Below are positions 7,778 to 15,930 of a stretch of 64,000 nt of DNA, in pieces. The stretch lies in contig JAOASE010000012.1 of assembly GCA_025210155.1 (NCBI GenBank), positions 1 through 64,000 of the forward strand, written 5' to 3'. The notes beneath the pieces are model-generated. The model was given only the letters and a program-made list of their open reading frames with translations. It had not been told where the DNA came from and did no database searches. Each line of letters begins with the position of its first letter. The first letter of the stretch is position 1. Source of the DNA: Alphaproteobacteria bacterium (GTDB lineage: Bacteria > Pseudomonadota > Alphaproteobacteria > Rs-D84 > CASDRH01). The position numbers and the translations under genes were made by a program.

Positions 7778-8692
7778 ATGAATATTAAAGATATGAAATT
7801 AATTCGTTTGATACCAGCTAGAACTAAATTTAACTTTTTAAAGTTAAGAAAGTTAGGTTATGTACTTTCTGTTGGTTTAGTATTATTTAGTACTTCACTA
7901 TTAGTTTCTAAAGGATTTAATTTTGGTATAGACTTCTCTGGTGGAGTGGCTATGGATGTTAAAAAAATAAATTCTGAAATTAATATATCTTATTTGAGAT
8001 CTGAATTATCTTCATTAAATCCTGAAATACAAGAAATTGGACATTCTGGAGAGATTTTTGATATTAGAATTGCTGTTAAGGAAGATCAAAATCCAAGTGA
8101 TTTCGTAAATGAAGTTAAATCTATTTTGGGTGAAGGTGTTGAATATAGAAACACTGAAGTTGTAGGTCCTAAAGTAGGTGGTGAGCTTATTAGAAAGGGT
8201 GTTTGGGCAGTAGTTTTGTCTTTGCTTGCTATATCTTTTTATATTTGGATTAGATTTGATATTGCATTCTCTATTGGAGCATTGACTGCTTTGGCTCATG
8301 ATATTATTTTAACACTTGGTATGTTTTCTTTATTGCAATTAGAGTTTTCTTTAGCGACAGTTGCTGCTATACTTACTATAGCGGGTTATTCAATAAATGA
8401 TACGGTTGTTTCTTATGATAAGTTGAGAGAAAATATTAAAAAGCATAAAAAGAAATCTCCTTTTGAACTAATTAACTGGAGTTTGAATGAAACTTTTTCT
8501 AGAACAATCATGACTTCATTGACTACATTAATTGCTGTTTTATGTATATTTGTGTTTGGTGGTGAAGTATTAAAAGGATTTTCTTCGGCTATGTTGTTTG
8601 GTGTGGTTGTTGGTACTTATTCTTCTATATTTATTGCAATGCCTTTGTTGTTAAATATGGATATCAAGCAGGAAGTTCTTGATAATGAATAA
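7778..8692 (+). CDS. secF: Protein translocase subunit SecF
   Basis: 304-residue SecF, partner of SecD. Motifs: GIDFSGGVAMDVK after the first membrane segment, the AVVLSLLAISFYIWIRFD segment, AHDIILTLG, and GYSINDTVVSYDKLREN, the SecF signature containing the conserved Asp. It ends with the usual final pair of membrane helices. RBS AAAAGGAAAAG lies just upstream. Transcription presumably reads through the palindrome from secD, as no independent promoter stands out. Confidence 0.95.
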   Translation: MNIKDMKLIRLIPARTKFNFLKLRKLGYVLSVGLVLFSTSLLVSKGFNFGIDFSGGVAMDVKKINSEINISYLRSELSSLNPEIQEIGHSGEIFDIRIAVKEDQNPSDFVNEVKSILGEGVEYRNTEVVGPKVGGELIRKGVWAVVLSLLAISFYIWIRFDIAFSIGALTALAHDIILTLGMFSLLQLEFSLATVAAILTIAGYSINDTVVSYDKLRENIKKHKKKSPFELINWSLNETFSRTIMTSLTTLIAVLCIFVFGGEVLKGFSSAMLFGVVVGTYSSIFIAMPLLLNMDIKQEVLDNE

Positions 8693-8716
8693 ATAGTTTT
8701 TATGAGGAGGGGAGCT

Positions 8717-10369
8717 ATGAAAAAAATATTGTCTGCATTATCTTTAATTGCATTTTTAGGTAGTTCTTCTGATTCTTTTGCTAATTTTGATAATTATGTT
8801 TCTAATAAAGTTAAACAAAATTTTGAAAAGGCTTGGGATGATAATAAATCTTTAGATTCGTATGGTTATAATAAAGCTTCTTTTGCTAAATTTATTGGAG
8901 AGGCTTATAAGGGTATTCATGATAATTATATTCCTGGAACTTCTTATGATGAATTGTTTTTAGCATCATTGGAGTCTATGCAAAAATTTGTTCCTGATTT
9001 AACTTTAGATAAGACTAAGAGTAGAATGCTTATTTATAAGGGGTATGATTTGTTAGGAACTTTTCCTTTGCCAGATGTCTTATCTGAAAAGGATATTTCT
9101 TTAGGTTATGCTAAAATTTTTGCAACGGCAGTTGATTATGCTAAAAAATATTCTAAAGATCTTAAGAGGGCTGGGAATGATGAGCTTTCTTATATTGTTT
9201 TAAATTATGTTTTAAAAACTTTAGATAGAAATGCTTTGTATAAGACTGAGTTTGATGTTTCTACATCTAAAGATCGTAAGGATAAAAATTACAGAAAGTC
9301 AGCTTATAGTTTCGGATTTAACTATAGGATGGTTGATGCTGGAATACAATTGGTTAATATTTCTATGAATCCTAATATGGTTGCTCAAGGAGTTGCAGAG
9401 GGGGATTTAATAGTTTCTATAAATGATATTCCATTAAAGGGTATGTCTCAGCAGAAAGTTGAAAAACTACTTTCTTTGGATGAAATGAAAACTTATAAGT
9501 TATCTTATTACTCTTATTCTACTAGAGAGCCTAGGGATATTTATATTACTAATTATAAAGTTAATTTGAGTTTATTGCAGGCTGATTTTACAGATGGAAT
9601 TTTAACTCTTCATTTAAATTCTTTTGTTAAAGGTGTTTCTGATGATTTTTATGAAACGGTTAATTCTTATTTATCTAGAGATGATATTAAGGGTATGATA
9701 GTTGATTTAAGAGGTAGTGTCTTTGGGAATAAAGATGAAGCTCTTAAGCTTATAGATATGTTTTATAGTGAAGGTGTTATAGCTGTATTGGAAAATAAGA
9801 AAAATAATGGTGATTTTGAAGTCATAGAAAATGATATAATTACTGATAAAAATTTAAATATGGGAGATCTTCCTTTTGTTATAATTTCAGATAGAAGTGT
9901 TTCCGGAGCTGGGGAGATGTTTGCTCAGTCTATGCAAATTGGAATGAAGGCTTTTATAGTTGGGGAAGCTTCGGATGGAGAAGGTAGAATTTATAATGAA
10001 TTTGAGCTTTCAAATAAATCGGTATTATCTTTGCCTGATACGGCCTTTTATTCAAATGATAATGTTTTAAATGGAGTCGGTGTTTTTCCTTTAATTTGCA
10101 GTTATGATATAATTTCTGATGATGATATTGAGAAGTTGTTTAATTCTATTAAGGGAGGTATGTATGAACCTTATCCAGGAGATATTTGGTTTAGTAAATA
10201 TGATGATTTAGCTTTAAATAGAGCGGATGCTTTAAGAGAAGGTTGTCCTTATAAAACAAATGTATCTTATGAGCTTGATGCTAGGTTGGCTAGAAAAATT
10301 GTTTCTGATACGGATGTTTATGATTTCTTGATGGGAGTTATGCTTAGTAAGTTTAATAAAGAGGATTAA
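8717..10369 (+). CDS. S41 (CtpA-like) protease-family protein with PDZ domain; catalytic Lys apparently replaced
   Basis: 550 residues from ATG 8717, chosen because the strong RBS GGAGGGG (8707-8713) lies just before it; an upstream ATG at 8702 would overlap that RBS. Signal peptide MKKILSALSLIAFLGSSSDS. A PDZ-like domain lies about res 210-280 (GVAEGDLIVSINDIPLKG). The S41 core follows, with GMIVDLRG and a nucleophile loop SDRSVSGAGEMFA (Ser394/Ser396). In CtpA-type enzymes the general base is Lys in a GKG motif about 25 residues after the Ser; the corresponding motif here is GEG with Glu422. The fold looks intact but catalysis may be lost or different. Exported to the periplasm. Ten bases after secF and probably in the same transcript. 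Confidence 0.75.
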   Translation: MKKILSALSLIAFLGSSSDSFANFDNYVSNKVKQNFEKAWDDNKSLDSYGYNKASFAKFIGEAYKGIHDNYIPGTSYDELFLASLESMQKFVPDLTLDKTKSRMLIYKGYDLLGTFPLPDVLSEKDISLGYAKIFATAVDYAKKYSKDLKRAGNDELSYIVLNYVLKTLDRNALYKTEFDVSTSKDRKDKNYRKSAYSFGFNYRMVDAGIQLVNISMNPNMVAQGVAEGDLIVSINDIPLKGMSQQKVEKLLSLDEMKTYKLSYYSYSTREPRDIYITNYKVNLSLLQADFTDGILTLHLNSFVKGVSDDFYETVNSYLSRDDIKGMIVDLRGSVFGNKDEALKLIDMFYSEGVIAVLENKKNNGDFEVIENDIITDKNLNMGDLPFVIISDRSVSGAGEMFAQSMQIGMKAFIVGEASDGEGRIYNEFELSNKSVLSLPDTAFYSNDNVLNGVGVFPLICSYDIISDDDIEKLFNSIKGGMYEPYPGDIWFSKYDDLALNRADALREGCPYKTNVSYELDARLARKIVSDTDVYDFLMGVMLSKFNKED

Positions 10370-10436
10370 AATTCTTGTATTCTATGCTTATATTAATATA
10401 ATCTCTTGATATGAAACGTTAATTAAGAGGTATGTT

Positions 10437-11123
10437 GTGAAAAATCTTGTTACTAATTTTTATGGAAGAACTAAAGGTAAGGCTTTATCTGCTTATAAAG
10501 AAGGTTTGATAGAGGATCTTTTGCCAGTATTAAAATATGATTTAGATAAATTTAATGCTTTAAAAGGTAAATATAAAAAGTTTGTTTTGGATATAGGATT
10601 TGGACAAGGAGAAAGTACCTTTTTTGGAGCTAGAGATAATAAAGATACCCTTTATGTTGGTATAGAGCTTTTTGTTAATGGTTATGCTAATTTATTAGGT
10701 CTTATAGATGGTCATAGAAAAGAAACTGGTGAATTATTAGAAAATATATTGATAGTTCCTAGTGATGCAGTTAGATTTATTGAGGGACTGGATAGTGATT
10801 TATTTGATAGAGTTCAATTGTTGTTCCCAGATCCTTGGCATAAAAAGAGACATAATAAGAGAAGATTTGTTTCGGAAGTTAATTTGAAGCAGATCAAAAG
10901 AGTTTTAAAGCAAAACGGTGTTTTTAGGTTTGTGTCTGATATAGATGACTATAACTTTTGGACTTTGATGATGGTTTCAAAGGTTGATGGTTATTCTATA
11001 GGTTATAAAAATTTACAGAGTTATGAAAAAGAACCTTTAGGATGGGCTAAGACTAAATATCAGAAGAAGGCTGTTAGAGAAGGTCGTAGGCCTTTGTTCT
11101 TTGATTTTAATGTTGTAAAATAG
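10437..11123 (+). CDS. trmB: tRNA (guanine-N7-)-methyltransferase
   Basis: 228-residue TrmB, which makes m7G46 in the tRNA variable loop. The SAM motif LDIGFGQGESTFFGA, the acidic strand YVGIEL, and the family signature LLFPDPWHKKRHNKRRF are all present, followed by VFRFVSDIDDY. Length is typical. It starts with GTG, supported by RBS AAGAGG (10425-10430); the nearby ATG at 10432 is out of frame. It ends just before a hairpin-rich intergenic region. Confidence 0.93.
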   Translation: MKNLVTNFYGRTKGKALSAYKEGLIEDLLPVLKYDLDKFNALKGKYKKFVLDIGFGQGESTFFGARDNKDTLYVGIELFVNGYANLLGLIDGHRKETGELLENILIVPSDAVRFIEGLDSDLFDRVQLLFPDPWHKKRHNKRRFVSEVNLKQIKRVLKQNGVFRFVSDIDDYNFWTLMMVSKVDGYSIGYKNLQSYEKEPLGWAKTKYQKKAVREGRRPLFFDFNVVK

Positions 11124-11155
11124 TCCAATTTTATTGGATTTGTGAATTTTGAATA

Positions 11156-11220
11156 TTTATTCCTGAGAAATGATTTCTTTATGTATTATTTATACACTTC
11201 AGAATCATTTTCAGAAAAAT
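11156..11220. repeat. Palindromic intergenic repeat, copy 2 (shortened; trmB-HIT)
   Basis: Inner part of the repeat family only. Core GTATTATTTATACAC (11183-11197) is flanked by arms TTCCTGAGAAATGATTTC and GAATCATTTTCAGAAAAAT, which pair with a few bulges. The outer TAATTAAACA-type arms of the longer copies are not visible. It lies between convergent genes. Confidence 0.7.
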
Positions 11221-11291
11221 CCACCACTTAGGATTGAAATCCTTGTTTGTGGTAAAACATAAACGATTTCAATTTACTTCATTTTGAAATC
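11221..11291. other. Two further hairpins in the trmB-HIT intergenic region
   Basis: Hairpin 1: CCAC (11221) with GTGG (11249-11252), enclosing GGATT/AATCC. Hairpin 2: GATTTCAA (11265-11272) with TTGAAATC (11284-11291). Together with repeat copy 2 and the terminator they fill the 262-base gap. No ORF or known RNA family recognised. Confidence 0.5.
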
Positions 11292-11358
11292 TACTTATTT
11301 TCTAAATCAAAAGTAAACAAATCTCCAAGATTAAATTTTTTATTAGGATGATAGAAAG

Positions 11359-11384
11359 AAGCCTCAATAATGAGGCTTTTTAAT
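11359..11384. terminator. Terminator after HIT gene (bidirectional)
   Basis: AAGCCTCA (11359-11366) / TGAGGCTT (11371-11378) with A- and T-rich flanks. The same GCCTCA stem closes the rRNA/folA pair at 1314. Confidence 0.8.
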
Positions 11385-11385
11385 T

Positions 11386-11745
11386 TTAAGTCTTACTTGT
11401 ATCTATGTTCCCGTGTAATACATGGAAATGCACATGAGGTATCATTGCAACTTGTTTTCCAACGTTGCTTAATATTTTATATCCTTTATTTTTAATTTCT
11501 AATTTTTTGGCAACTTGATTTATTGCATCAAATAGGTCCATTTTTTCCTCTATACTAGCTTCTGCTTGGAAAGAATTAAAATTAGTGTATTTCCCTTTTG
11601 GAACTACTAGAGCGTGAATATCTGCGGCAGGACTGATGCTGTAAAATGATATGCAATGCTTGGTTTCAAGAATCTTTTCACAGGGAATCGTTCCATTTAT
11701 TATTTTTAAGAATACATTCTTATCATCGTATATCTCTTTGTGCAT
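11386..11745 (-). CDS. HIT-family nucleotide hydrolase/transferase
   Basis: 119-residue histidine triad protein. Conserved FLKIINGTIPCEKILET at the N-terminus, ISPAADIHALVVPKG in the middle, and the triad HVHFHVLHG near the C-terminus. The family hydrolyses dinucleoside polyphosphates or nucleoside phosphoramidates; the cellular substrate cannot be told from sequence. Full length. Divergent from the XRE regulator, whose promoter lies in the shared 88-base gap. Confidence 0.88.
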   Translation of the reverse strand: MHKEIYDDKNVFLKIINGTIPCEKILETKHCISFYSISPAADIHALVVPKGKYTNFNSFQAEASIEEKMDLFDAINQVAKKLEIKNKGYKILSNVGKQVAMIPHVHFHVLHGNIDTSKT

Positions 11746-11765
11746 AATATTTTCCTATTTCTTTA

Positions 11766-11794
11766 TTGACAAGGTTTGTTATATAAGCTAGATT
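11766..11794 (+). promoter_or_regulatory. Promoter of XRE regulator
   Basis: Consensus -35 TTGACA (11766-11771), 17-base spacer, -10 TAGATT (11789-11794). RBS AGGGAG precedes the ATG at 11834. Confidence 0.7.
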
Positions 11795-11833
11795 AAACTT
11801 ATAATTGGATATATAAAATATAGGGAGATTTTA

Positions 11834-12280
11834 ATGCCAAAAGAGTTAAAAGTCAAGTCGGTTAGTGATGTTGATAAATATATAGGACAGAGACTTAGAG
11901 TTAGACGAATGATGTTGAAATTTAGTCAAAGTGATTTGGCTGAGAAGGTTGGTATAACTTTTCAACAGCTACAAAAGTATGAGAATGGCTCTAATAGAAT
12001 ATCTGCAAGTAGACTTTTTTCATTTTCAAAGTTTTTAAATGTTCCTGTTTCTTATTTCTTCGATGGGTATGAAGGAGAGGATGCAGCTACTGGAATGGTT
12101 ATGGAAGAAGCTGAAGAATTTGGTTCTTCAAAATCTGCAGATCCTTTTATGGATAAGGATTGTAATAAGCTTGTAATGGCTTACACTAGAATAAATGATG
12201 ATTCTTTGAAGCAAAAGGTTATGGAGCTTGTAATGTCTTTAGCATCGCTAGGAAAAAATAAATCTATTAAAGACGACTAA
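11834..12280 (+). CDS. XRE-family helix-turn-helix transcriptional regulator
   Basis: 148 residues. The HTH domain (about res 16-72) contains IGQRLRVRRMMLKFSQSDLA, VGITFQQLQKYENGSNRIS and FLNVPVSYFFDG. The C-terminal part is helical and acidic, without a recognisable ligand domain. This architecture is common in alphaproteobacteria (SinR/Cro-like repressors), often several per genome. Target genes unknown; the divergent HIT gene is one possibility. A strong own promoter lies upstream and a bidirectional terminator follows. Confidence 0.85.
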   Translation: MPKELKVKSVSDVDKYIGQRLRVRRMMLKFSQSDLAEKVGITFQQLQKYENGSNRISASRLFSFSKFLNVPVSYFFDGYEGEDAATGMVMEEAEEFGSSKSADPFMDKDCNKLVMAYTRINDDSLKQKVMELVMSLASLGKNKSIKDD

Positions 12281-12302
12281 TGTTTTTATGGATATAAATA
12301 AA

Positions 12303-12440
12303 AAAAGGTGGGATTTTATCCCACTTTTATTTTTTACTTATTGTGTTGCGACTTAAAAGTTTTTCAAACCCACTTTTTTCAGCCGCTGGCGAATGCTTTG
12401 CATTCTTGCTTGCTGGCCAGTCGTAAACGGTTTGTTGCGA
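12303..12440 (-). ncRNA. ssrS: Structured RNA downstream of zapA, possible 6S RNA
   Basis: A stretch much richer in G+C than its surroundings follows the zapA stop on the minus strand and ends in an intrinsic terminator. As read on the minus strand it folds into a long broken hairpin: CAAACC with GGTTTG, an interior bubble, CTGGC with GCCAG, and apical GAATGC-AAA-GCATTC. A 3' segment TTTTAAGTCGCAACAC resembles part of enterobacterial 6S RNA. In many proteobacteria ssrS lies immediately downstream of zapA, which is the main reason for the name. At about 140 nt it is short for 6S, and a competing local hairpin GTTTG/CAAAC exists. Could be another small RNA. Confidence 0.4.
12308..12331. terminator. 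Bidirectional terminator between XRE gene and the zapA-side RNA
   Basis: GTGGGAT (12308-12314) / ATCCCAC (12318-12324) with A-rich left and T-rich right flanks. It can end the XRE transcript on + and the zapA/RNA transcript on -. Confidence 0.85.
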
Positions 12441-12445
12441 TCAAA

Positions 12446-12799
12446 CTACTTCTTTTCTAGTAGATTGTTGGCTGTTTTTAGTTTACTTAGAACTATGCTC
12501 AAAAATCTTGCAGTTTTTTCTCTATCTTCTTTAAGATTTTCTATTTCTTTTTTATCGCCAAGGTTTAATTCTTTTTGTTTAGAAATTATTTCTTTTTGCA
12601 TACCTATATTGTTATATGTTTTGTAAAGTTCATCAGCTAGATTTATTAATGTCATTAGAGCTTTAGTTGAAAAATCTTCGCTTCCAGTAAATGATTTTTC
12701 ATTAATGAATTCTGAAAGCATTTGAAGATGTTCTTCTTCACTTTCATTTGCAGATATTATAAAGCTTTTGCCTAATATTTTTAGTTCAATATTTTTCAT
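12446..12799 (-). CDS. zapA: Cell division protein ZapA
   Basis: 117-residue ZapA-like protein that bundles FtsZ at the division ring. N-terminal strand-rich head (MKNIELKILGKSFIISANES, then EEEHLQMLSEFINEK), a helix with LMTLINLADELYKTYNNI, and a C-terminal coiled coil (KEIENLKEDREKTARFLSIV). Its ATG overlaps the stop of the upstream coiled-coil gene (TAATG), so translation is probably coupled. Confidence 0.85.
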   Translation of the reverse strand: MKNIELKILGKSFIISANESEEEHLQMLSEFINEKSFTGSEDFSTKALMTLINLADELYKTYNNIGMQKEIISKQKELNLGDKKEIENLKEDREKTARFLSIVLSKLKTANNLLEKK

Positions 12800-13074
12800 T
12801 ATTTTATTTTTTCCAGAGATTTTTTAAGGGTTTTGATTTTAAGTTTGATTTGCTCTTTATTTTCTAGGAGTTTTTGATTTTCTTCTTCAGATTTTTTAAG
12901 AGCTTCTTCTATCCTTTTAATCTTGTGAGTATCGACATTAGAAGTGTTGCTTCCGAACTTTTCTAGGAAGCTTTCTTTGTTTTTCTTACTGTTGTTAGTT
13001 GGTTTTAGAGCTAACTCATGAGTTCTTCTAGCTTCTTTCCCCAACGCCTCTATTATTTGAAATAAATTCTCCAT
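12799..13074 (-). CDS. Small coiled-coil protein upstream of zapA
   Basis: 91 residues from ATG 13074; a GTG at 13077 directly before it is less likely. The C-terminal half is a near-continuous charged coiled coil (IEEALKKSEEENQKLLENKEQ...LKKSLEKIK). The N-terminus has MENLFQIIEALGKEARR. Alphaproteobacteria often carry a small coiled-coil (DUF4164/ZapB-like) gene just before zapA, and the TAATG overlap supports cotranslation. Probably a division-site protein; exact family not certain. Confidence 0.65.
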   Translation of the reverse strand: MENLFQIIEALGKEARRTHELALKPTNNSKKNKESFLEKFGSNTSNVDTHKIKRIEEALKKSEEENQKLLENKEQIKLKIKTLKKSLEKIK

Positions 13075-13163
13075 CACATTTCTCTTGCTAAAGCTTATTT
13101 TTCTTATATAATCAAATTAAAACAAAAATGCAATTAAGTCAATTGAAATGTTAGGAGTTTTTT

Positions 13164-13880
13164 ATGAGACCATCAGGAAGGAAGTTGGCCGAACTTAGAA
13201 ATGTATCTATAGAAACAGGGTTTAATAAGCAAGCGGAAGGCTCTTGTTTGATATCTTTTGGAGATACTAAAGTTATTTGTAATGCCACTGTTCAAGAAAA
13301 GGTGCCACCTTTTTTAAGAGGGCAAAGAGTTGGTTGGGTTACCGCAGAATATGGTATGTTACCTAGATCTACTAATGACAGAATGGATAGAGAAGCTGTT
13401 AAAGGTAGAGGTGGAAGAACTTATGAAATTCAAAGATTAATTGGTAGATCTCTTAGAGGTGTTGTAAATCTTAGAGAGCTGGGTGAAAGACAAATTATAG
13501 TTGATTGCGATGTTATACAAGCTGATGGTGGAACTAGAACTGCTTCTATTACAGGTGGTTTTGTTGCAATGTATTTGGCTTTGCAAAAATTAGTTAAAGA
13601 TGGTAAACTAGATAGAGTTCCTGTTACTAACTTTTTAGCAGCTGTTTCATGTGGAATATATAAAGGAAGTTGTTGTTTAGATTTAGATTATGATGAAGAT
13701 TCTAATGCTGAAGCAGATTCTAATTTTGTTATGGATGATAAGGGTAGAATTATTGAAATTCAAGGTACAGCAGAAGAAAAACCATTTACTAAGGAAGAAT
13801 TTCTTAGGTTAACAGAGCTGGCTGAAAAAGGTATAGAAGAGCTTATTGAGTTACAAAGAGAAGCTTTAAAAGTTAATTAA
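13164..13880 (+). CDS. rph: Ribonuclease PH
   Basis: 238-residue phosphorolytic 3'-5' exoribonuclease that trims tRNA 3' ends. N-terminal [20 protein letters not shown], then [17 protein letters not shown], the motif [33 protein letters not shown], and the phosphate-site region [19 protein letters not shown]. Full length, with RBS TAGGAG. It begins a co-directional run through miaA. In many alphaproteobacteria rph is followed by rdgB and hemW; here it is followed by a yfgM-like gene. Confidence 0.97.
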   Translation: MRPSGRKLAELRNVSIETGFNKQAEGSCLISFGDTKVICNATVQEKVPPFLRGQRVGWVTAEYGMLPRSTNDRMDREAVKGRGGRTYEIQRLIGRSLRGVVNLRELGERQIIVDCDVIQADGGTRTASITGGFVAMYLALQKLVKDGKLDRVPVTNFLAAVSCGIYKGSCCLDLDYDEDSNAEADSNFVMDDKGRIIEIQGTAEEKPFTKEEFLRLTELAEKGIEELIELQREALKVN

Positions 13881-13910
13881 TATTAATAAAAATTAAAAAG
13901 GATAGATACA

Positions 13911-14639
13911 ATGGCTAAAAAAGAAACAAAGAAAAACGTTAAAAAAACTTCAAGAGAAATTAGAGAAGAAGGTTTTGAAAATTCATTTATTAGAGAAGTG
14001 AATGAAGATGTTCAACAAGATAATTTACAACAATTCCTAAAAAAATATGGTGCTAAAGTAGCGGCTATATGTACAGCTATAATAATGGTTGTTGTTATAA
14101 AAACAGTTTATAATAATATTCATGAAAAAAGTGTTATGAGAGAAGCAGGTGTATTTCAAACAGTAGTTTCAAATGTAGATACATTACTAGCTGAAAAGAA
14201 GGTTTTGGAAGCAAAAGACATTATTAGAGAGTTTTTAGATGAAGCAAAATATGATTATAAAGATATAGCATATACTATGCTGTTTGAACTTTCTATAAAT
14301 TCAAATATTGATGAATTAATGGAACTTTTAGGAGAAATGAAAGAAGAAGCTAATACTGATAAAGTTAGAGATTTTGCTACTTTTAATTATTCTATTTTAG
14401 CCTATGAAAGAGATGTTAATTTAGAAGGTTTAATTGAAAACTTATCTCCTTTAATGAAAGATAGAAGATCTAATTTTAGAAATAATTCTTATATTTTAAT
14501 TATTTCAGCTGCTTTAAATTCAGGAAATAATGATGTTGCTAATAAATTTATAGCTGATTTAGAAAGAGATAAAAAATTACCAATTGATATTAAAACTCAA
14601 TTAGATGGTTTAAAAAAATTAGTTGAAGCTAAATCTTAA
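13911..14639 (+). CDS. YfgM-like membrane-anchored tetratricopeptide protein
   Basis: 242 residues. A basic cytoplasmic N-terminus of about 45 residues, one membrane helix (VAAICTAIIMVVVIKTVY, about res 48-65), then an all-helical periplasmic domain of TPR-like character. It sits immediately upstream of bamB, as yfgM does in E. coli, where YfgM binds the SecYEG translocon and periplasmic chaperones. Domain layout and synteny support the name; sequence motifs are weak in this family. RBS AAAAAGGA upstream. Confidence 0.7.
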   Translation: MAKKETKKNVKKTSREIREEGFENSFIREVNEDVQQDNLQQFLKKYGAKVAAICTAIIMVVVIKTVYNNIHEKSVMREAGVFQTVVSNVDTLLAEKKVLEAKDIIREFLDEAKYDYKDIAYTMLFELSINSNIDELMELLGEMKEEANTDKVRDFATFNYSILAYERDVNLEGLIENLSPLMKDRRSNFRNNSYILIISAALNSGNNDVANKFIADLERDKKLPIDIKTQLDGLKKLVEAKS

Positions 14640-14653
14640 TTTGGGGATTGTTT

Positions 14654-15925
14654 ATGAGAGAGACTTTTAAATTTAGTTCGGTTTTATGTTTATTATTTCT
14701 AACTGCTTGTTCATCTGGTGATGAAATTATTGCAGAAGGTAATAGGGAAAATATTTTTTCATATGATTCTTGTAAAGAGTGTTATTCAACATCTTTAGAG
14801 AATAAAGATATATATCTTAAAAAGATTAAATTTGAAAATGAGAAGTTGTTTAATTCTGAATTTGATTTTAAAGAGGTTTCCGATTTTGATATAGAAAATA
14901 TATCATCTCGTAGAACTGGTAAAAATTTTATTATATCTCCAATAATTAAAAAAGATCTTATTTATACGTTAGATTCTAAATTTACTATTAAGAGTTTTTC
15001 TTTAGAGGAAGATGGTTTTGTTTTAGATAAAAGGTTATTAAAGCAAAGTGATTTGATGGAAGAAGAAATTCCTGTTGGATTTACTATAGAAGATGATATG
15101 GCTTTTATAGCCTCTTCAAATGGCAGGGTTTTGGCAGTTAATTTGAAAGATGGTTCTGTTTTATGGAATAAGATTTTGGATAAGAAAGTTTTGAAATCAG
15201 CACCTGCAGTTTCAAAAAAATATGTTTTTGTTTTGACATCTGATAATGTTTTACATTCTTTTAGACGAGTTGGTGGGTCTGAAGATTTTAAACATAAAGG
15301 TTTGCCTGTTTTAACTTCTTTTGAAAAAGGTGCTAAGGTTGTTGTTGATAGAAATCAAAATATAGTAGTTCCATTTTCTAATGGTGAAATTCATTATTTA
15401 ACATCTAGAGGTAGATTTTTATTTGCTTCAAATGTTAAGAATTATAGAGGTGTTAAAGAGGCTAATTTATTGAAAGATATAGTTGGTGAGCCAGTTGTTG
15501 ATGGAGATAAGGTTGTTGTAGCTGGTATGGCTAATTCATTGAAAGTTATTAATTTGAGAAATGCTAAAGTTCTTTGGGAAAAGGATTTAAAAGTAGTTTC
15601 TAAGCCTGTTGTTGCATATGGTTATGTTTTTGTTCAAGATGAAAATGGAAATATTTTTGCTTTTGGAGAAGATTCTGCGAAAGTTTATTGGAAAAATAAA
15701 TTGCCTAAGTTAGAAGGTGGTGCTGTTTGGTTTGGTCCGGTTGAAAATAGTGGTAAATTGTTGTTTTCATCTTCAGATGGAAGATTATTAGTTTTGGATA
15801 TGAAAAGTGGCGAAGAACTATTTATTAAAAAACTTTATGATGATGGTTTTGCACAAGAAGTTATAGTTTCAGGAGAGAATATTATTTTAACTATGGAAGA
15901 TGGTGAAATTAAAATCCTGAGGTAA
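14654..15925 (+). CDS. bamB: Outer membrane assembly lipoprotein BamB (PQQ-type beta-propeller)
   Basis: 423 residues from ATG 14654, supported by GGGGA at 14643-14647; an in-frame TTG at 14648 is less likely. Lipoprotein signal with lipobox LTAC followed by SS. Repeated propeller blades show PQQ-type turns such as VLAVNLKDGSVLWNK, LKVINLRNAKVLWEK and LLVLDMKSGEEL. BamB is the scaffold lipoprotein of the BAM complex inserting outer-membrane beta-barrels. Cotranscribed with the yfgM-like gene (14 bases apart). Confidence 0.9.
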   Translation: MRETFKFSSVLCLLFLTACSSGDEIIAEGNRENIFSYDSCKECYSTSLENKDIYLKKIKFENEKLFNSEFDFKEVSDFDIENISSRRTGKNFIISPIIKKDLIYTLDSKFTIKSFSLEEDGFVLDKRLLKQSDLMEEEIPVGFTIEDDMAFIASSNGRVLAVNLKDGSVLWNKILDKKVLKSAPAVSKKYVFVLTSDNVLHSFRRVGGSEDFKHKGLPVLTSFEKGAKVVVDRNQNIVVPFSNGEIHYLTSRGRFLFASNVKNYRGVKEANLLKDIVGEPVVDGDKVVVAGMANSLKVINLRNAKVLWEKDLKVVSKPVVAYGYVFVQDENGNIFAFGEDSAKVYWKNKLPKLEGGAVWFGPVENSGKLLFSSSDGRLLVLDMKSGEELFIKKLYDDGFAQEVIVSGENIILTMEDGEIKILR

Positions 15926-15930
15926 TTATC

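Noticed and set aside
11124-11140. TCCAAT/ATTGGA hairpin as trmB terminator
   Set aside because: Short AT-rich stem without a T run.
12393-12626. 77-codon + strand frame over zapA
   Set aside because: Antisense to zapA and the candidate RNA; no RBS or family.
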